64,000 nt of DNA from NCBI GenBank assembly GCA_017163975.1, contig JAFFSR010000364.1:1752408-1816407 (forward strand), read 5' to 3'. This document shows, one piece after another, positions 21,048-32,539 of the stretch. The DNA comes from Anastatus disparis (taxonomy: Eukaryota > Arthropoda > Insecta > Hymenoptera > Eupelmidae). Position 1 is the first letter of the stretch. Each line of letters opens with the position of its first letter. The notes under the pieces are model-generated. The model worked only from the letters and a program-made list of their open reading frames with translations, was not told the origin of the DNA and did no database searches. The position numbers were made by a program, and so were the translations under genes.

Positions 21048-21924
21048 TAATAGTGCTTGTATGGTGGAGATATTTTTTTTTAAATAGAGGAAGTAACTAC
21101 GAGAAAGTTAGACACTTGCCAGTGATATTGAACAGTTCGATGTACTGCAATTATGAAGTTAAAAAACTCATATTATTTTACATCGGGTACTAACAAAATG
21201 AATTAGATCAATGAAAACGTAAGTCAAGGTAAGTAATGAGCGCTTGACAATAATTAGTTAGTATGATACAATTAGCAGTCACAAGTTTAGTACGTTGGAA
21301 TGTTAGCGGCTTACCAAAACCCAAATTAAGTTTTAAAAATGATTTTTAGTCAATTATTATCAAATATTGTCATTAATTATTAAATTTTGAATAATAAATT
21401 TTTTATCATTTAGAAAAGATAAGAACAACTTTGCAAGCACATCACATTATGCAGCTTCCAATAGACCCATCGGTGGTAAATATGGGTCCTGTGGTCCACT
21501 GTTCAAAAACAAACGGAATTTTCTATATATGTAGTATAGCTAAATTATATTAATTACTCAATAAATTATATCTGCTTTACACTGCGCTATAACTATTTCG
21601 TATAATAAGGAAAAACCATATTGGATTATCATGATTTTACACGTAAATTTTAAAATATTTCAAAACAATGGTTTTTTCATATTAATAAACATAAATTTAT
21701 ACTGCATTTTTTAAAATCTAATTTGCGTACTGTACGACGCTAATGCTACCGCATAATTCACTTAACGTAAAGGTTTGTAATAAATTTTTGGAAATTGTTT
21801 CTACTTCAGCTTACAATGTAACGAGCGCGTAATGAGTAATAACATTTTATTTTTTCTAATAATAGCTTATTGCTTAACAAATTGAAAAACAATGGATGAT
21901 AGTTTGGATAAAAAGAAATGTTAT

Positions 21925-22306
21925 CCTCATCATGAGATTAATTTTTCCAGTATTATTCATTAAGAAAAATTAATTTCGTAAAGAAAGAGCAAAAATGATA
22001 ATAGTTCATGATTAAATTTTGTTTTATTTTAAAAAGTTTTTCTCTTATAATATAGTAATTTCATTATTTTTAATTTTTCATATCAACTTATTTCAAACTA
22101 CTTATTCCATTAAATTGTGTAGTATTAATTTATTTTATCCTTCTATTAACGTAATAAAAATTAAAAAATTTATCATAAATCATAAATTTTATTTTTTAAT
22201 GACCTTTTAGTTAGAGTGGTTTTTTACAACATGAGATTAAATTGAAATATTTACAGATGAAATTAATTTATCTTTAATATATTATATATATAAAATATAT
22301 ACCCAT
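21925..22306. mobile_element. Possible small TIR element in the left arm
   Basis: ATCCTCATCATG at ~21923 and CATGATGAGGAT at ~22294 form a 12-bp inverted pair around ~370 bp of AT-rich sequence, within the part of the left arm that has no right-arm partner. No clear target duplication, so it could be coincidence. Confidence 0.3.
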
Positions 22307-23463
22307 GATGAGGATGGTGTGAGTGCATATTTCGCTTGGAGAGAAAAAAATCAGATACAGAAATGCGCAGAGTAAAAGAATAGAAAAAGAATCTGGATGT
22401 ATGAGCAGGATCTACGTGTGTATGTAAAAGTTAAAAAAAATAACTATTACTTTAGAGTTAAAAGATCTCTCACGTCGGATATGCATCAAGGGAAACAACT
22501 TTAAGAAAGGGGAAAAATAAAGCGTCAGCAGAAAAAAGCTTCCCTCACCCAACGAAACAAATCGTATATTCCAAATTTTCACAGATCTTGTCTTATTGTC
22601 ATTTTCAGATTATTCATATTTATAATGAAAAGCTTAAATACAAATAAATTAATAATATAATAAAAATTTGAATGGATCTATTAACATTTATATATCAATT
22701 TTTTTTATATATTAAATGCAATTTTGTTGATTAGATTTCATATTTATAAAAATTATCGTTTTTAAGCTAGTTTTATAATTGTTCTTGATAAAAAAAAGAA
22801 AAAAACTATATAGGACTGAAATAAGCCAAGTGATGATTTATCAAATAACCGTAGATTCCTTATGAAAATTATTCGATAGTTTCTATAACAATTAAATCTA
22901 GTGTATATTTTAGTCCTGTAAAATCTATAATCCATGAAAATATTAATATTTAATCTTTCTAAGGATATTACTTTTTATAAAAAATTTATTTTAATAATAA
23001 AAATAAAAACGCTACTATTTTATTTTTCCAAAATAAAATTAATATAACGATTTAAAGCTTTTCAAAATAACATAAATTCTACTATAATACATAAAATTCA
23101 ACAAATATTTCTCTTACGAGCGACTTGAAAAATCATTTAAAAAAACATGGCTTATTCTAATGACAAACTAGAAAAGTTATTCGAAAGGGCATCTATTATG
23201 AACTGTAGTCAATTAAATGAATTTTACTGTTTCAAGGCTAGATAATAATAATTTTATCAAATTATAACAAATTAAATAAAGTTTATAATCAAATATCAAA
23301 TAAAAAATGATTTTCAACTTTTTAGGATAATAGAATATTATAATTCAGAAGAAAGTTTATTCTTAATTTTGTATAATCAAATGTTTTATTTGTGCTTATC
23401 TTGATAATTGCGATAAACCTGCAGGCATCACTTTTGTAAGAGAGTTTACTTGCGTATATTATG

Positions 23464-23465
<2 letters not shown>

Positions 23466-23524
<59 letters not shown>
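23466..23524. repeat. (TA)n microsatellite
   Basis: About 29 uninterrupted TA units. The minus-strand frame made of YIYIYI across it is an artefact. Confidence 0.95.
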
Positions 23525-23527
<3 letters not shown>

Positions 23528-23976
23528 TGTATTTTGATACTCGCAATAAAACATGCAGATATTTAAAAAAAAAAAAGTATTTACATGTATGCTGTCCATC
23601 CCTCTCTCTCTCGATCTATTTCTCTCTCCTTCTTCGTCTACTGTATATCTATATTTACATCCAGCACTTAATATATTAAAAATATTGTTTATGAATTACA
23701 ACATAGAATTTATAAAATTTATATAAACAATTTGCTTATGAATAGCTATTATTATTAAGTGTAACGACTAATGCAAGTTGCAATTAATAAAGTGCAATAT
23801 TTTTTTTAAACAACAAAATGGCGTCAATACACGCATGCATCCAAAATATCGAAATAGATTTATATTATTTTATTTTAACAATTTTCTTAAAGAGTACACA
23901 TACTGGATACATTTAAAATGGTTGCTATCTTATTTTATTCTTGATCCTTTGACTTTCTGTTCTGATATTCTCTAAT

Positions 23977-24205
23977 ATTTTTTTTGACACTCCGTGCGAG
24001 AAGCTCGATTTCACGCACGCTGTACAAAGTGACACGTGCGAAAATGGAGCTTCTCACTCGTCGTGTCAAAAAATAGTGTTCGATACTCGCGCGAGAAAGT
24101 GATTTCTTACTCGTGTGACCTTTTCACCCTCGCTTCGCTCGGGCGCAAACCGCCACACGAGTAAAAAATCACTTTATCGCACTAGTACCGAAATATACTA
24201 TATTC
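23977..24205. mobile_element. Hairpin-rich insertion present in only one palindrome arm
   Basis: The mirrored position in the right arm (~26285-26300) runs straight through, so this ~230-bp segment was gained by the left arm or lost from the right. It is GC-richer and made of two hairpin-like units: 'ttttttgacac...gtgtcaaaaaa' (23984-24071), with inner CGTGCGAGAAGCTC/GAGCTTCTCACTCG arms, and a second around 'cacgagtaaaaaatcact' (24095-24180). Confidence 0.65.
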
Positions 24206-24779
24206 CAAAGTGCTGGCCTTTTATGTACCTCTTCTATCAGCTGTGGCACTTTAGACTCGTCCATTATTAGCTAACGGTTTGGAAAACGCTTGCCGGGTTT
24301 TGACTATACCTGGCGAAATGTTACTTTGCTATATTTCTGAATGATTATCGATAGAGCGCTGCGTTGATGGCAGCGCCACCGATAGTATTCCGAATATTAA
24401 ATTTAAATAATGAATAGGGCTATGAGATCACACACATTTTGTAATAATGGGATTGAAACAATAATGTTAAAAATCCTATGTATATTTTCACGTATAATAA
24501 TAAAAAATGTCAGTAAAAAAATACATTTCTATATTTTTTTTTTTTTTCATTTTGATTTAGATTAAAACGAGTTTTAATCTTAAAAATTAATTTAATAGAG
24601 TAAAAAAATCTTATTATTAAATAAATTAAAGAAAATTATTTAAAATATTTCTTTTTTACCATAAAAACATATGCTATTATTTAAGAAAAACATTCATTGT
24701 TATTAACAAAAAAAATTAAAACGGGGTTAAAATAAATTCTGTTAAAATAATTTTTTATCATTATGTAGTATTTGACATA

Positions 24780-25097
24780 GTTAATATCTACTACGATCGC
24801 GGTCAAAGTACATTAGATAAATCAGAGCTACTATGATCACGTTTGAAGTACTTAGATTAGATCAGAGCTACTGCGATCGCGATCGAACTTATATGATTAG
24901 ATCAGAGCTACTACGATTACAATCGAAGTATTTTGATCAGATTAGAGCTACTACGATCGCGATCGAAGTATTATGATCAGATCAGAGCTACTACGATCAC
25001 AATCGAAGTATTTTTATCAGATCATAGCTACTACGATTGCGTTCAAAGTACTTTAATTAGATGAGAGCTACTATGATCGCGTTCAAAGTACATTGAT
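24780..25097 (+). repeat. 40-bp tandem array, left half (8 units)
   Basis: Units contain 'agagctactacgatcgcgatcgaagta' variants with a strict ~40-bp spacing (agagct at ~24823, 24863, 24902, 24943, 24983, 25022, 25062). Many units carry CGATCG boxes. The array meets its inverted partner at about 25098. Confidence 0.9.
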
Positions 25098-25660
25098 TAT
25101 CAAAGTACTTCGAATGCGATCGTAGTAGCTCTCATCTAATCAAAATACTTCGAACGCAATCGTAGTAGCTCCGATCTGATAAGAGTACTTCGATTGTGAT
25201 TGTAGTAGCTCTCATCTAATCAAAATACTTCGAACGCAATCGTAGTAACTCCGATCTGATAAAAGTACTTCGATTGTGATCGTAGTAGCTCTGATCTAAT
25301 CAAAGTATTTTAAAAGCGATCGTAGTGGCTCTAATCTAATCAAAGTACTTCGAACACGATCGTAATAGCTCCGATCTGATAAAAGTACTTCGATTGTGAT
25401 CGTAGTAGCTCTCATCTAATCAAAGTACTTCGAACGCAATCGTAGTGATTCCGATCTAATAAAAGTACTTCGATTGTGATCGTAGTAGCTCTGATCTAAT
25501 CAAAGTATTTTAAACGCGATCGTAGTAGCTCTAATCTAATTAAAGTACTTCAAACGCGATCGTAATAGCTCTGATTTAATCAAAATACTTTGAACGTGAT
25601 CGTACTAACTCTTATCCAATCAAAGTACTTTGAATGCGATTGTAGTAGATATTTTTAACT
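25098..25660 (-). repeat. 40-bp tandem array, right half (~14 units, inverted)
   Basis: Reverse-complement orientation of the left array, unit 'caaagtacttcgaacgcgatcgtagtagctctgatctaat' variants. It has more units than the left half, so copy number changed after the palindrome formed. Some units pair in an 80-bp higher-order pattern (alternating 'cgattgtgatcg' and 'cgaacgcaatcg'). Confidence 0.9.
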
Positions 25661-26602
25661 ATGTCAAATACTACATATTAAGAAAATTATTTTGAGAGAA
25701 TTTTTTTTTATTTATGTTAATAACAAGGAATGTTTTTCTTAAATAACAGCATATATTTTTTCATGATAAATAAAAACTATTTTCAGTAATTTTCTTTAAT
25801 TTATTTAAAAATAAGATGTTTTTATTATTTAAAAATAAGATATTTTAAATTAATTTTTGAGATTAGAACTTGTTTTAATCTAAATCAAAGTGAAAAAAAA
25901 AATAAATAAAGAAATGTATTTTTTTATTTATATTTTTTATTATTATACGTGAAAATATACATATATGTATATTTTCACGTATCGAAAGAAATATTGAAAA
26001 TTCTGCATAGGATTTTCCACATTATTGTTTCGATCCTGTTATTACGAAATGTACGTGATCTCATAGCTTTATCCATTATTTAAATTTAATACTTAGAATA
26101 TTGTCGGCGGCGCTGTCGTCAATACAGCGCTCTATCGATAATCATTCGGAAATATAGCAAAGTAGCATTTCGCCAGGTATAGTCAAAACCCGGCAAGCGT
26201 GTTCCAAACCGTTAGCTAATAATGGACGAGTCTAAAGTGCCACTGCTGATAGAAGAGGTGCATAAAAGGCCAGCACTTTGGAATAAAACTATTATAGAAT
26301 ATCAAAACAAAAATTTAAAGGGTATTGAATGCAATAAGGTAGCAGCAAAATTAAAAGCACCCAGTAAGTGTACTCTTTAAAAAAATCGTTAAAATAAAAT
26401 AATATAAATCTATTTCGATATTTTGGATGCGTACGTGTATTAACGCCATTTCGTTGTTTAAAAACAAATTGCATTTTATTAATTACAACTTGCATTAGTC
26501 GTTATACTTAATTATAATAGTTATTTATAAGCAAATTATTCGTATAAATTTTATAGATTCTATATAGTAATTTATAATAAATATTTTCAATTTATGAAGT
26601 GC

Positions 26603-26605
<3 letters not shown>

Positions 26606-26650
<45 letters not shown>
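26606..26650. repeat. (TA)n tract, left target side of Helitron B
   Basis: Pure TA units directly abutting the Helitron B 3' terminus. The matching tract on the other side is at 33093-33130. Confidence 0.9.
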
Positions 26651-26651
<1 letters not shown>

Positions 26652-26776
26652 TAGGGGGGGTTCCCCCTGCTCGCGCTGCTTGCCAACCCCTGTTTATATT
26701 TACATTATGTCAGCCAATAATGAAATTTGTACTGACCAAAAGTATTAAAAAAATTAATATTAATTATATATTTGCT

Positions 26777-27041
26777 CAGACAGATTTCCACACCACACGA
26801 AGAGGTACTGTCAATAATACCTTACAATTAATAATTTATAATATAAATTAAATAATAAAAAATGTATGGTATTATGGCGCGTTGGTTTTTTTTTGTTTTA
26901 TTTTTAATAATTATATAAAATCAATTATAATAATTTTAAGTTATTTTAAGACATGTTACAATTAATTAAAATTATTCCTTTTTCTTTATAAAATTATTCA
27001 AAATAAAACCATGGTTACCTTCGCCGATAGCCCTACACAAC
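26777..27041. repeat. Inverted repeat pair inside Helitron B, left member
   Basis: Pairs with 31815-32190 in mirrored order: 'tttccacaccac' with 'gtggtgtggaaa', 'ggcgcgttg' with 'caacgcgcc', and 'ggttaccttcgccgatagccctacacaacc' with its complement at ~31815-31845. Conservation is patchy. It could be the remains of a terminal-inverted-repeat element, or subterminal repeats as reported for Helitron2/Helentron-type elements. Confidence 0.55.
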
Positions 27042-27516
27042 CATGAGAGTCTATATTCCTTCCTCCTTATACCATAGACTCTATTTACAATTTATCCTCC
27101 ACCATCAGTATTACATATTTAAACAAAGTTTTAAAATCATTTTATAATTTGTACAATTTGTTATTATATTATTGTTATATAACAATTGTTCAATTAATAT
27201 TTATCTCTTTTGAATCTTTGTTTAAGTATGTTGATTAGAATAATTATTATAACTTGATATTTTTCAAATAAATATTATTGTAACATGTCTTACAATAATA
27301 TAGAACAGAATTTTTTTTTATTATGATTATTCTAAATTTAAAATTTAATACTTGATTGAATTCTATGTTTTTTAATATTATTATTATTAAAAATTTTCCA
27401 ATTATTTCTTATATATGAATATTAATTATTATTATTTTTTTTTATAACATTTAGTATCTTTAATTCATATACTCGAAATTAATATATTTCTTTTTTTTTA
27501 AATGTTAGTTTTATTC

Positions 27517-27985
27517 TATCTATCTTTGGGGTTTAACCACCTACAGCCTATTTGGCCTAGTAAGTGACACCTCGACCACCTTTGTGTTCCGGTGTTTTCG
27601 CGTTCGAAACCATACCTCAATTTTCCCTAACTCGGTAAGTGGTGCTCGATCGTGCAGGCCTACTTAGGCGGGGAGCATCGCTCAACCCATCCTTTTTAGC
27701 GCATCGGGAGCTCAACACCTACCCGGCAGAACGGTCCGGCTCAACCATAATAGTTGAATAGTCGCGTTCTGCCTTACCGGCCCTCGAGTGACTTTCGTCG
27801 GTTTTTGTTAAAACCGAAAAAAGTCTCTCGGGGGTGGTCCACCACGGTGTCAGTGAGCTCGGGACATCCTCCACTTTCAATATTTAAATTAAAAAATGGA
27901 GAAAAAATCCCGACCTCACCGGGATTCGAACCCCGGCCCTCTGCGTGAGAGTCGGATGCTCTAGCCCCTGAGCCACCGTGGCTCT
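27517..27985 (-). mobile_element. tRNA-derived SINE with 14-bp target duplication
   Basis: The minus-strand head (27985 to ~27905) has a Pol III A box (TGGCTCAGGGGCTAGAGC) and a B box (GGTTCGAATCC) at tRNA-like spacing. It is followed by a ~390-bp unrelated body and a short GATA-type tail at 27517-27524. TGTTAGTTTTATTC flanks it at 27503-27516 and 27986-27999. The head does not fold into a full cloverleaf acceptor stem, so it is not a tRNA gene. Frames within it are not coding. It inserted into Helitron B. Confidence 0.9.
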
Positions 27986-28769
27986 TGTTAGTTTTATTCA
28001 AAGTATATATTTTACAATAAATTTCAATATCATTATGATAATCATAATATTATTATTTAATATATTTCATAAATAAAACGATAAAACTAAATAATATAAT
28101 TTTTCCTTATTTATTAATTATTTTAATTTTATTTTTAATATATCTTAATTTCATTTTTAAGTCTTTTAGATGTATAAAATATATCTATATTGTTTTCTAA
28201 TATCCTTGACTTTTTTGCTAGTATTTAAAAAGATATATTAAAATAATTTTTTACAAAATTAATAGAATGTATTTTCATGTTTGTTTTTTTTTTTAAATTA
28301 TCGATTATTTATTTATTAATAAATAATTTTCAATATTATTTCTTAATTTAAAAAATCAATATAATATAATACATAATGATATGAATTTTATTAATTTTTT
28401 TTTGTTCCATGAAATAATTTTTTATTTATTCTTTAAACATTTTATTATATTTAAATTAAATTAGAAATGTTTAAGTTATAATAGGATTTTATTTGATTTA
28501 TTTAACGTTTGATGCCTGTATCATAATCATAATAATATTAATACAATTAATTACTAATCCATGTACGTCATAAATGAAATTATAAAGTGAGTATTTCATT
28601 AAATTTTATTTATTTTTTTTAAATATATCTTAATGCAATTAAGTCTTTTTGATGTATGAAATATATTTTAAATTACTGATTTAATATATATGATTAATTT
28701 TTTGTTATTATAAAAGATATATTTATTATTTTTATTGATTTATTACTTAAATATATTTTATATTATATT

Positions 28770-29165
28770 TTATAATATAAAAAAAATTATATTAGCAATA
28801 CGTAATAAATATTTATAATATATTGTATTATGAGTTGTGATATAATATTCTATTATTGGATCACGTATATCTAACTTATATTGAATAATTTTATTTGTCA
28901 TATATTTATAATAATATGTTACGTTGTTCCAATTTTTAAAATGAAGTTTTTCATTTTCAATTCCGATATAGTTATTGATTGCATTATTTAATCTAAATAA
29001 ATCTGTATTTTCATTCAAATTTTCCATATATTCTTTGTACTGCTCTTGAAACCGTTCAAATTCGTTCATTTGGTTATTTAAATCATCTAATTCTTGATGT
29101 TGTAAGTTTTCTACAACAATGTATTCATTTGAAACTGGATCCCATTCCATTTTATAATGATTCAA
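28770..29165 (-). CDS. Small Helitron-associated protein, copy B (131 aa, unrecognised)
   Basis: Minus-strand frame ATG 29165 to stop at 28770, downstream of the helicase in the same orientation (gap ~245 bp). It is homologous over its length to copy A at 20250-20633. Conserved features are MEW at residues 6-8, 'ELDDLNNQMNEF', 'NNYIGIENEKLHFKNWNNV', 'YYKYMTNKIIQY' and a hydrophobic C-terminus. The longer leader MNHYK differs from copy A, which starts at MEW; the internal ATG at 29150 may be the true start in both. Position after the helicase suggests an accessory role in Helitron biology (inferred). No family recognised. Confidence 0.65.
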   Translation of the reverse strand: MNHYKMEWDPVSNEYIVVENLQHQELDDLNNQMNEFERFQEQYKEYMENLNENTDLFRLNNAINNYIGIENEKLHFKNWNNVTYYYKYMTNKIIQYKLDIRDPIIEYYITTHNTIYYKYLLRIANIIFFIL

Positions 29166-29410
29166 TTATTATTAGTATTAATTAAATTATATTTTGAATA
29201 ACTTTGTTATTATTTTTTTTTATAAAATATTTGAAGTTTGTTTTTATTTTCTTTTTTATTATTTTAAATTAATTTTTTTATATAGAAAATTTAAAGTTTG
29301 TTTTTATTTTTTGTTTTATTACGTTATATCTGAAAAAAACAAATGTTTTATTAGTATGTAAGAAATATAAATATATTTTCAATATTAAAAAAATTATAGT
29401 TTTTTTTTTG

Positions 29411-31151
29411 TTATTTTTCTAGTACTTCTTTCCATACTATATTGGTTAATTCATTTTTATTTTCTAATTCATTTTGAATATGTATTTTTGAAAGATTTTT
29501 ACTTCTTGAAAGAGCAACATATAATTGTCCATGTGAAAATAAAGGTTTTTTTATGAATATTCCTACGTTTGCAAAACTTTGACCTTGTGATTTATTTATA
29601 GTTATAACAAAAGTTAATACAATAGGGAACTGTTTTCTATATAAAATAAATGGTAAAGACGATGATTCATTTGTGCTTAATGTAATACGCGGTATAAAAA
29701 CTTTATTTCCTTTATTTTCGCGTGTAATTACTTCAGCTTCTATATTGTATTTAAATAATCTCGTTATCTTTAATCGTATTCCATTGCATAATCCATCTTT
29801 TATACTTATATTTCTAATTAGCATTATTATGGCATTTATTTTTAAATTAAGTTCATGTGGAGGTAATCCTTCTCTTATATTATTTAAAATTTCTATTGGA
29901 TAATTTAAATAAATATTATCATCTGTTTGATCAACAACCTTATATGTTGCATAATCAATACTATAATATGTCATTGTTTCATTATTAATTAAATTCAATA
30001 TTTTATTATTTAAAATATTCACATCTTCATTATGCGTACTTAAAATAACATTTTTCGAAAAACAATAATTATTGTTAATGTTTTGATAAATTTTATTGCG
30101 AACATTATTAGTTTTCCATTTTTCTGGTATAATAAATGTATCAACTTTTCCTTCTCCGATATCTAATAAAAATGATGGAAAATTTTCATCATTAGATCTT
30201 ATATTTTTTTTTAATTTAAAAATATAAAACATGGGCCATAGGGTTGAATATTTTATAGTTTGTTCTATAATTGTATTTTAATTTCCATGTTTTAATACAG
30301 GTAAAATTTGACGAAAATCTCCACCTAAAATAATAATTTTTCCTTCAAAAATTTCATTAATTTGACAGACATCTTTTGATGTTTTGTCAACTATTTCTAA
30401 AGTTTTTTCAGGAATCATTGATGCTTCGTCCCATATAATTACATTTGCTTCTCTTAATTTTTTCTTATCTGAATCAAATTTTAAAAATGCACTTTCAATA
30501 TTGTTTAAGTCTAACGGTAATCTAAAATTTCGGTGACTGGTTAAACCTTTTGGTAGTAAAATTGAAACAATACCTGTCCAAGTCATTGATAAGAATTTTT
30601 TTTTTATTGTTATAAAATAATATATTAATGTTTTATATAAAAATGTTTTTCCAGAACCTCCTGATCCATCTATGAAAAAAATTTTATGATTATTATTAAT
30701 TATTAGTTCAAAAATATGTTTTTGATCGTTATTCAATTGTTTATACATTTTATCAAATTTGTTTTTACTAAAAATTATAATTTCATCATTAATTTCTTCG
30801 TTTTCCTCGATATAGTTTTCATTTGGTTCAGGTAAACCAAAATTTTTACATGACATTTGTTCTGAATTTAATATTTGATTAATATGGGATGAAGCTTTGT
30901 TTTCTTTATTTTCTTTAAAATCTTCAATAAAAATTTTTTTATATTTTTCCCAAATAATGTTACCTTGAATATTTTCACATAATAAAAAACATGCAAAAAA
31001 TTTACGTAATTGTACTGGTAACATAACATGGCATGCTTCTTCAAAAATATAATAAATTTGTTTTTCGTGTTCTATTAAATTCATTGCAAGAGCAGTTTCT
31101 TCATAAGTATTATAAGTTACATTTTTATAAGTTCGTAAATCTTCAAAATTT
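29411..31151 (-). pseudogene. Helitron helicase (SF1B Pif1-like), Rep domain absent, one nonsense codon
   Basis: The frame opens after a stop at ~31152 with NFEDLRTYKNVTYNTYEE, the same conserved linker as in the first Helitron of the window. It continues to KLDKMYKQLNNDQK-like text (Q motif region), Walker A FIDGSGGSGKTFLYKTL (~30655), Walker B ANVIIWDEASM and GGDFRQILPVLKHGN. A single TAA near 30275 interrupts it. In the same frame it resumes with WKTNNVRNKIY, SKNVILSTHNEDV, LCNGIRLKI, FVITINKSQGQSF and QLYVALSRSKN, i.e. motifs IV-VI of Pif1-type helicases. With one stop removed ~580 codons are open. Without a Rep domain it could not mobilise itself. Confidence 0.85.
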
Positions 31152-31814
31152 TAGATAAGTATATTTTTTTATTATATTATAATCAGTTTATATTAAGTTT
31201 ATTTTTTAATATTATATTTTAAAATAATATATAATTAAAATTTAATATACTTATAATTTAATATTTCTTTGTAAATTAATTAATTATGATTTATTTTATT
31301 TTAGATTGATTTAAATATACATTAAAAACAATAAAATAGGTAAGAAAATCATAATAACTAGAGTTATAATTTTAAAATAAATATATTAAAAAGATATACT
31401 AAATTTATATAAAATCGTTTTTTAAAGAATTAAATTTAATTGTTTATCTAATTATTAAAAAATTAATATCACATTCTTTATATAAAAAATTTATAATTTG
31501 TTATATAATTTATATTATAACTGTTTAAATATAAACAAACGAAAAGGATATAAATATATTCCTTAAAATATTGAAAATATTAGAGAAAAATAAAATAAAA
31601 ATTATATAACTTTATTTATTTGTATAAAGAGTATATAAGATAAAATTTTACATTAACAATATAATTTTTATTTTTACTTTTTTATAAATAAATGAATTAA
31701 TAATTATTATAATTTTTATCTTTTTAATTAATAAAAAACTTACAATAACATTTTTACTTTTGACATTTAAAGAAATGTGAAAAAATTTTGTCAATTTATA
31801 TTATTTTAAAAGTG
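31152..31814. other. No gene seen; AT-rich Helitron B interior
   Basis: Extremely AT-rich sequence upstream of the helicase, where the Rep domain would be expected. No Rep motif (HUH or paired tyrosines) is readable. Confidence 0.5.
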
Positions 31815-32190
31815 GTTATGTAGGGCTGCTGGCGAAGGGTACCACTTTTATTGTTTAATTTTTCTTTATAAACAAAAAAAAACTCAACGCGCCATTGACA
31901 ATGCCTCGTTAAACTGATAAAAAAAATAAAAACTTCTACTTAAAACTTTCACAAGATAAACTCAAAACATCAAAAAAACAAATTTAAGCTAACCTGAAAG
32001 AAGAATCTTTTAGATGTAGGAAATTTTTAATAAGTTTTTTTGACCAAGACAATCAAGACAAAGTAAAATGTGCTTTACTTTTAGGCAAATACAGCTTGGA
32101 CCCAAAAAAAAGTAAGCTTAAATCTTGAAAGTAGAAGTTTTTTATTTTTTTTTTGTCTCAGTATGGGTGGTGTGGAAAGTTGTCTAACGA
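31815..32190. repeat. Inverted repeat pair inside Helitron B, right member
   Basis: Mirror partner of 26777-27041. Also contains a local inverted pair, 'aaaaataaaaacttctact' (~31922) with 'agtagaagttttttattttt' (~32127). Confidence 0.5.
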
Positions 32191-32539
32191 ACGTAGTTAT
32201 TATTTGATAGTTAAAAAATAATTATATCAATAATCTATAATATTATTGACTATGTATTAAATATATATTCCATTATATAGCCTTAAGCAAGTATTTCATA
32301 AATATAATATTAAAAAACTTTTTTCTTAATAGTTTATATTTCAAATAAATAATTGACGTTTAAAAATAAAATAAAGAATCAATATATATAAGATAATTAA
32401 ATACCAATATTTTTCATAACCAAATTTGGTCTCTAAAGTATTGGAGTCATCAAACAAGGTTTTTTAAAAAAATATTGGTAAAATTTAAATATTTAATTAA
32501 CGATATAAAAATAAACACTAAATGATTATGAATAGTGTA

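Larger units (their letters stand above)
19791..21050 (+). mobile_element. Helitron A, 5' portion (up to the Harbinger insertion)
   Basis: Contains a C-rich stretch (19817-19900, repeated ACCCCTC/CCCCAC) like that near the 5' end of Helitron B, a small open frame (20250-20633), and AT-rich internal repeats. The motif 'gatatcaaacaggaattat' occurs at ~20786 and ~21014. It is interrupted at TAA 21048-21050 and continues at 39354. The exact 5' end is not identified; no Rep or helicase is present, so this copy is internally deleted or non-autonomous. Confidence 0.55.
21051..23660. repeat. Left arm of the Harbinger fold-back (inverted copy of right-arm segments)
   Basis: Reverse-complement matches in collinear order: 21051-21139 with 39350-39262; 21140-21312 with 38471-38285; 22490-23412 with 36625-35672; 23530-23660 with 33235-33130. 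The right-arm intervals lacking a left partner are exactly those holding the transposase (36.6-38.3 kb), the MADF gene (33.2-35.7 kb) and 38472-39261. 21313-22489 has no right-arm match and no gene. Confidence 0.8.
23661..26605. repeat. 2.9-kb palindrome at the centre of the fold-back
   Basis: Arms 23661-25097 and ~25098-26605 are inverted copies at ~80-90%. The outer ends are CCAGCACTTA and (inverted) CCGGCACTTC. Shared blocks run in mirrored order: 'taatgcaagttg', 'acgcatgcatccaaaatatcgaaatag', 'ggcctttatg..cctcttctatcag', 'gcaaacgcttgccgggttttgac', 'tatcgatagagcgctg', and the 40-bp arrays. The left arm has an extra ~230 bp (23977-24205). No coding sequence. The centre is at about 25098. 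Confidence 0.85.

Noticed and set aside
23322..23546. Open frame with a YIYIYI tract
   Set aside because: Translation of a (TA)n microsatellite. The same applies to frames at 17895-18191, 26594-26851, 32838-33218 and 39886-40098.
27905..27985. A tRNA gene on the minus strand
   Set aside because: A and B boxes are present, but there is no proper acceptor stem or anticodon arm, and a SINE body, tail and target duplication are present.
27754..28001. Overlapping frames on both strands
   Set aside because: They lie inside the tRNA-derived SINE, and the Pol III boxes explain the sequence.
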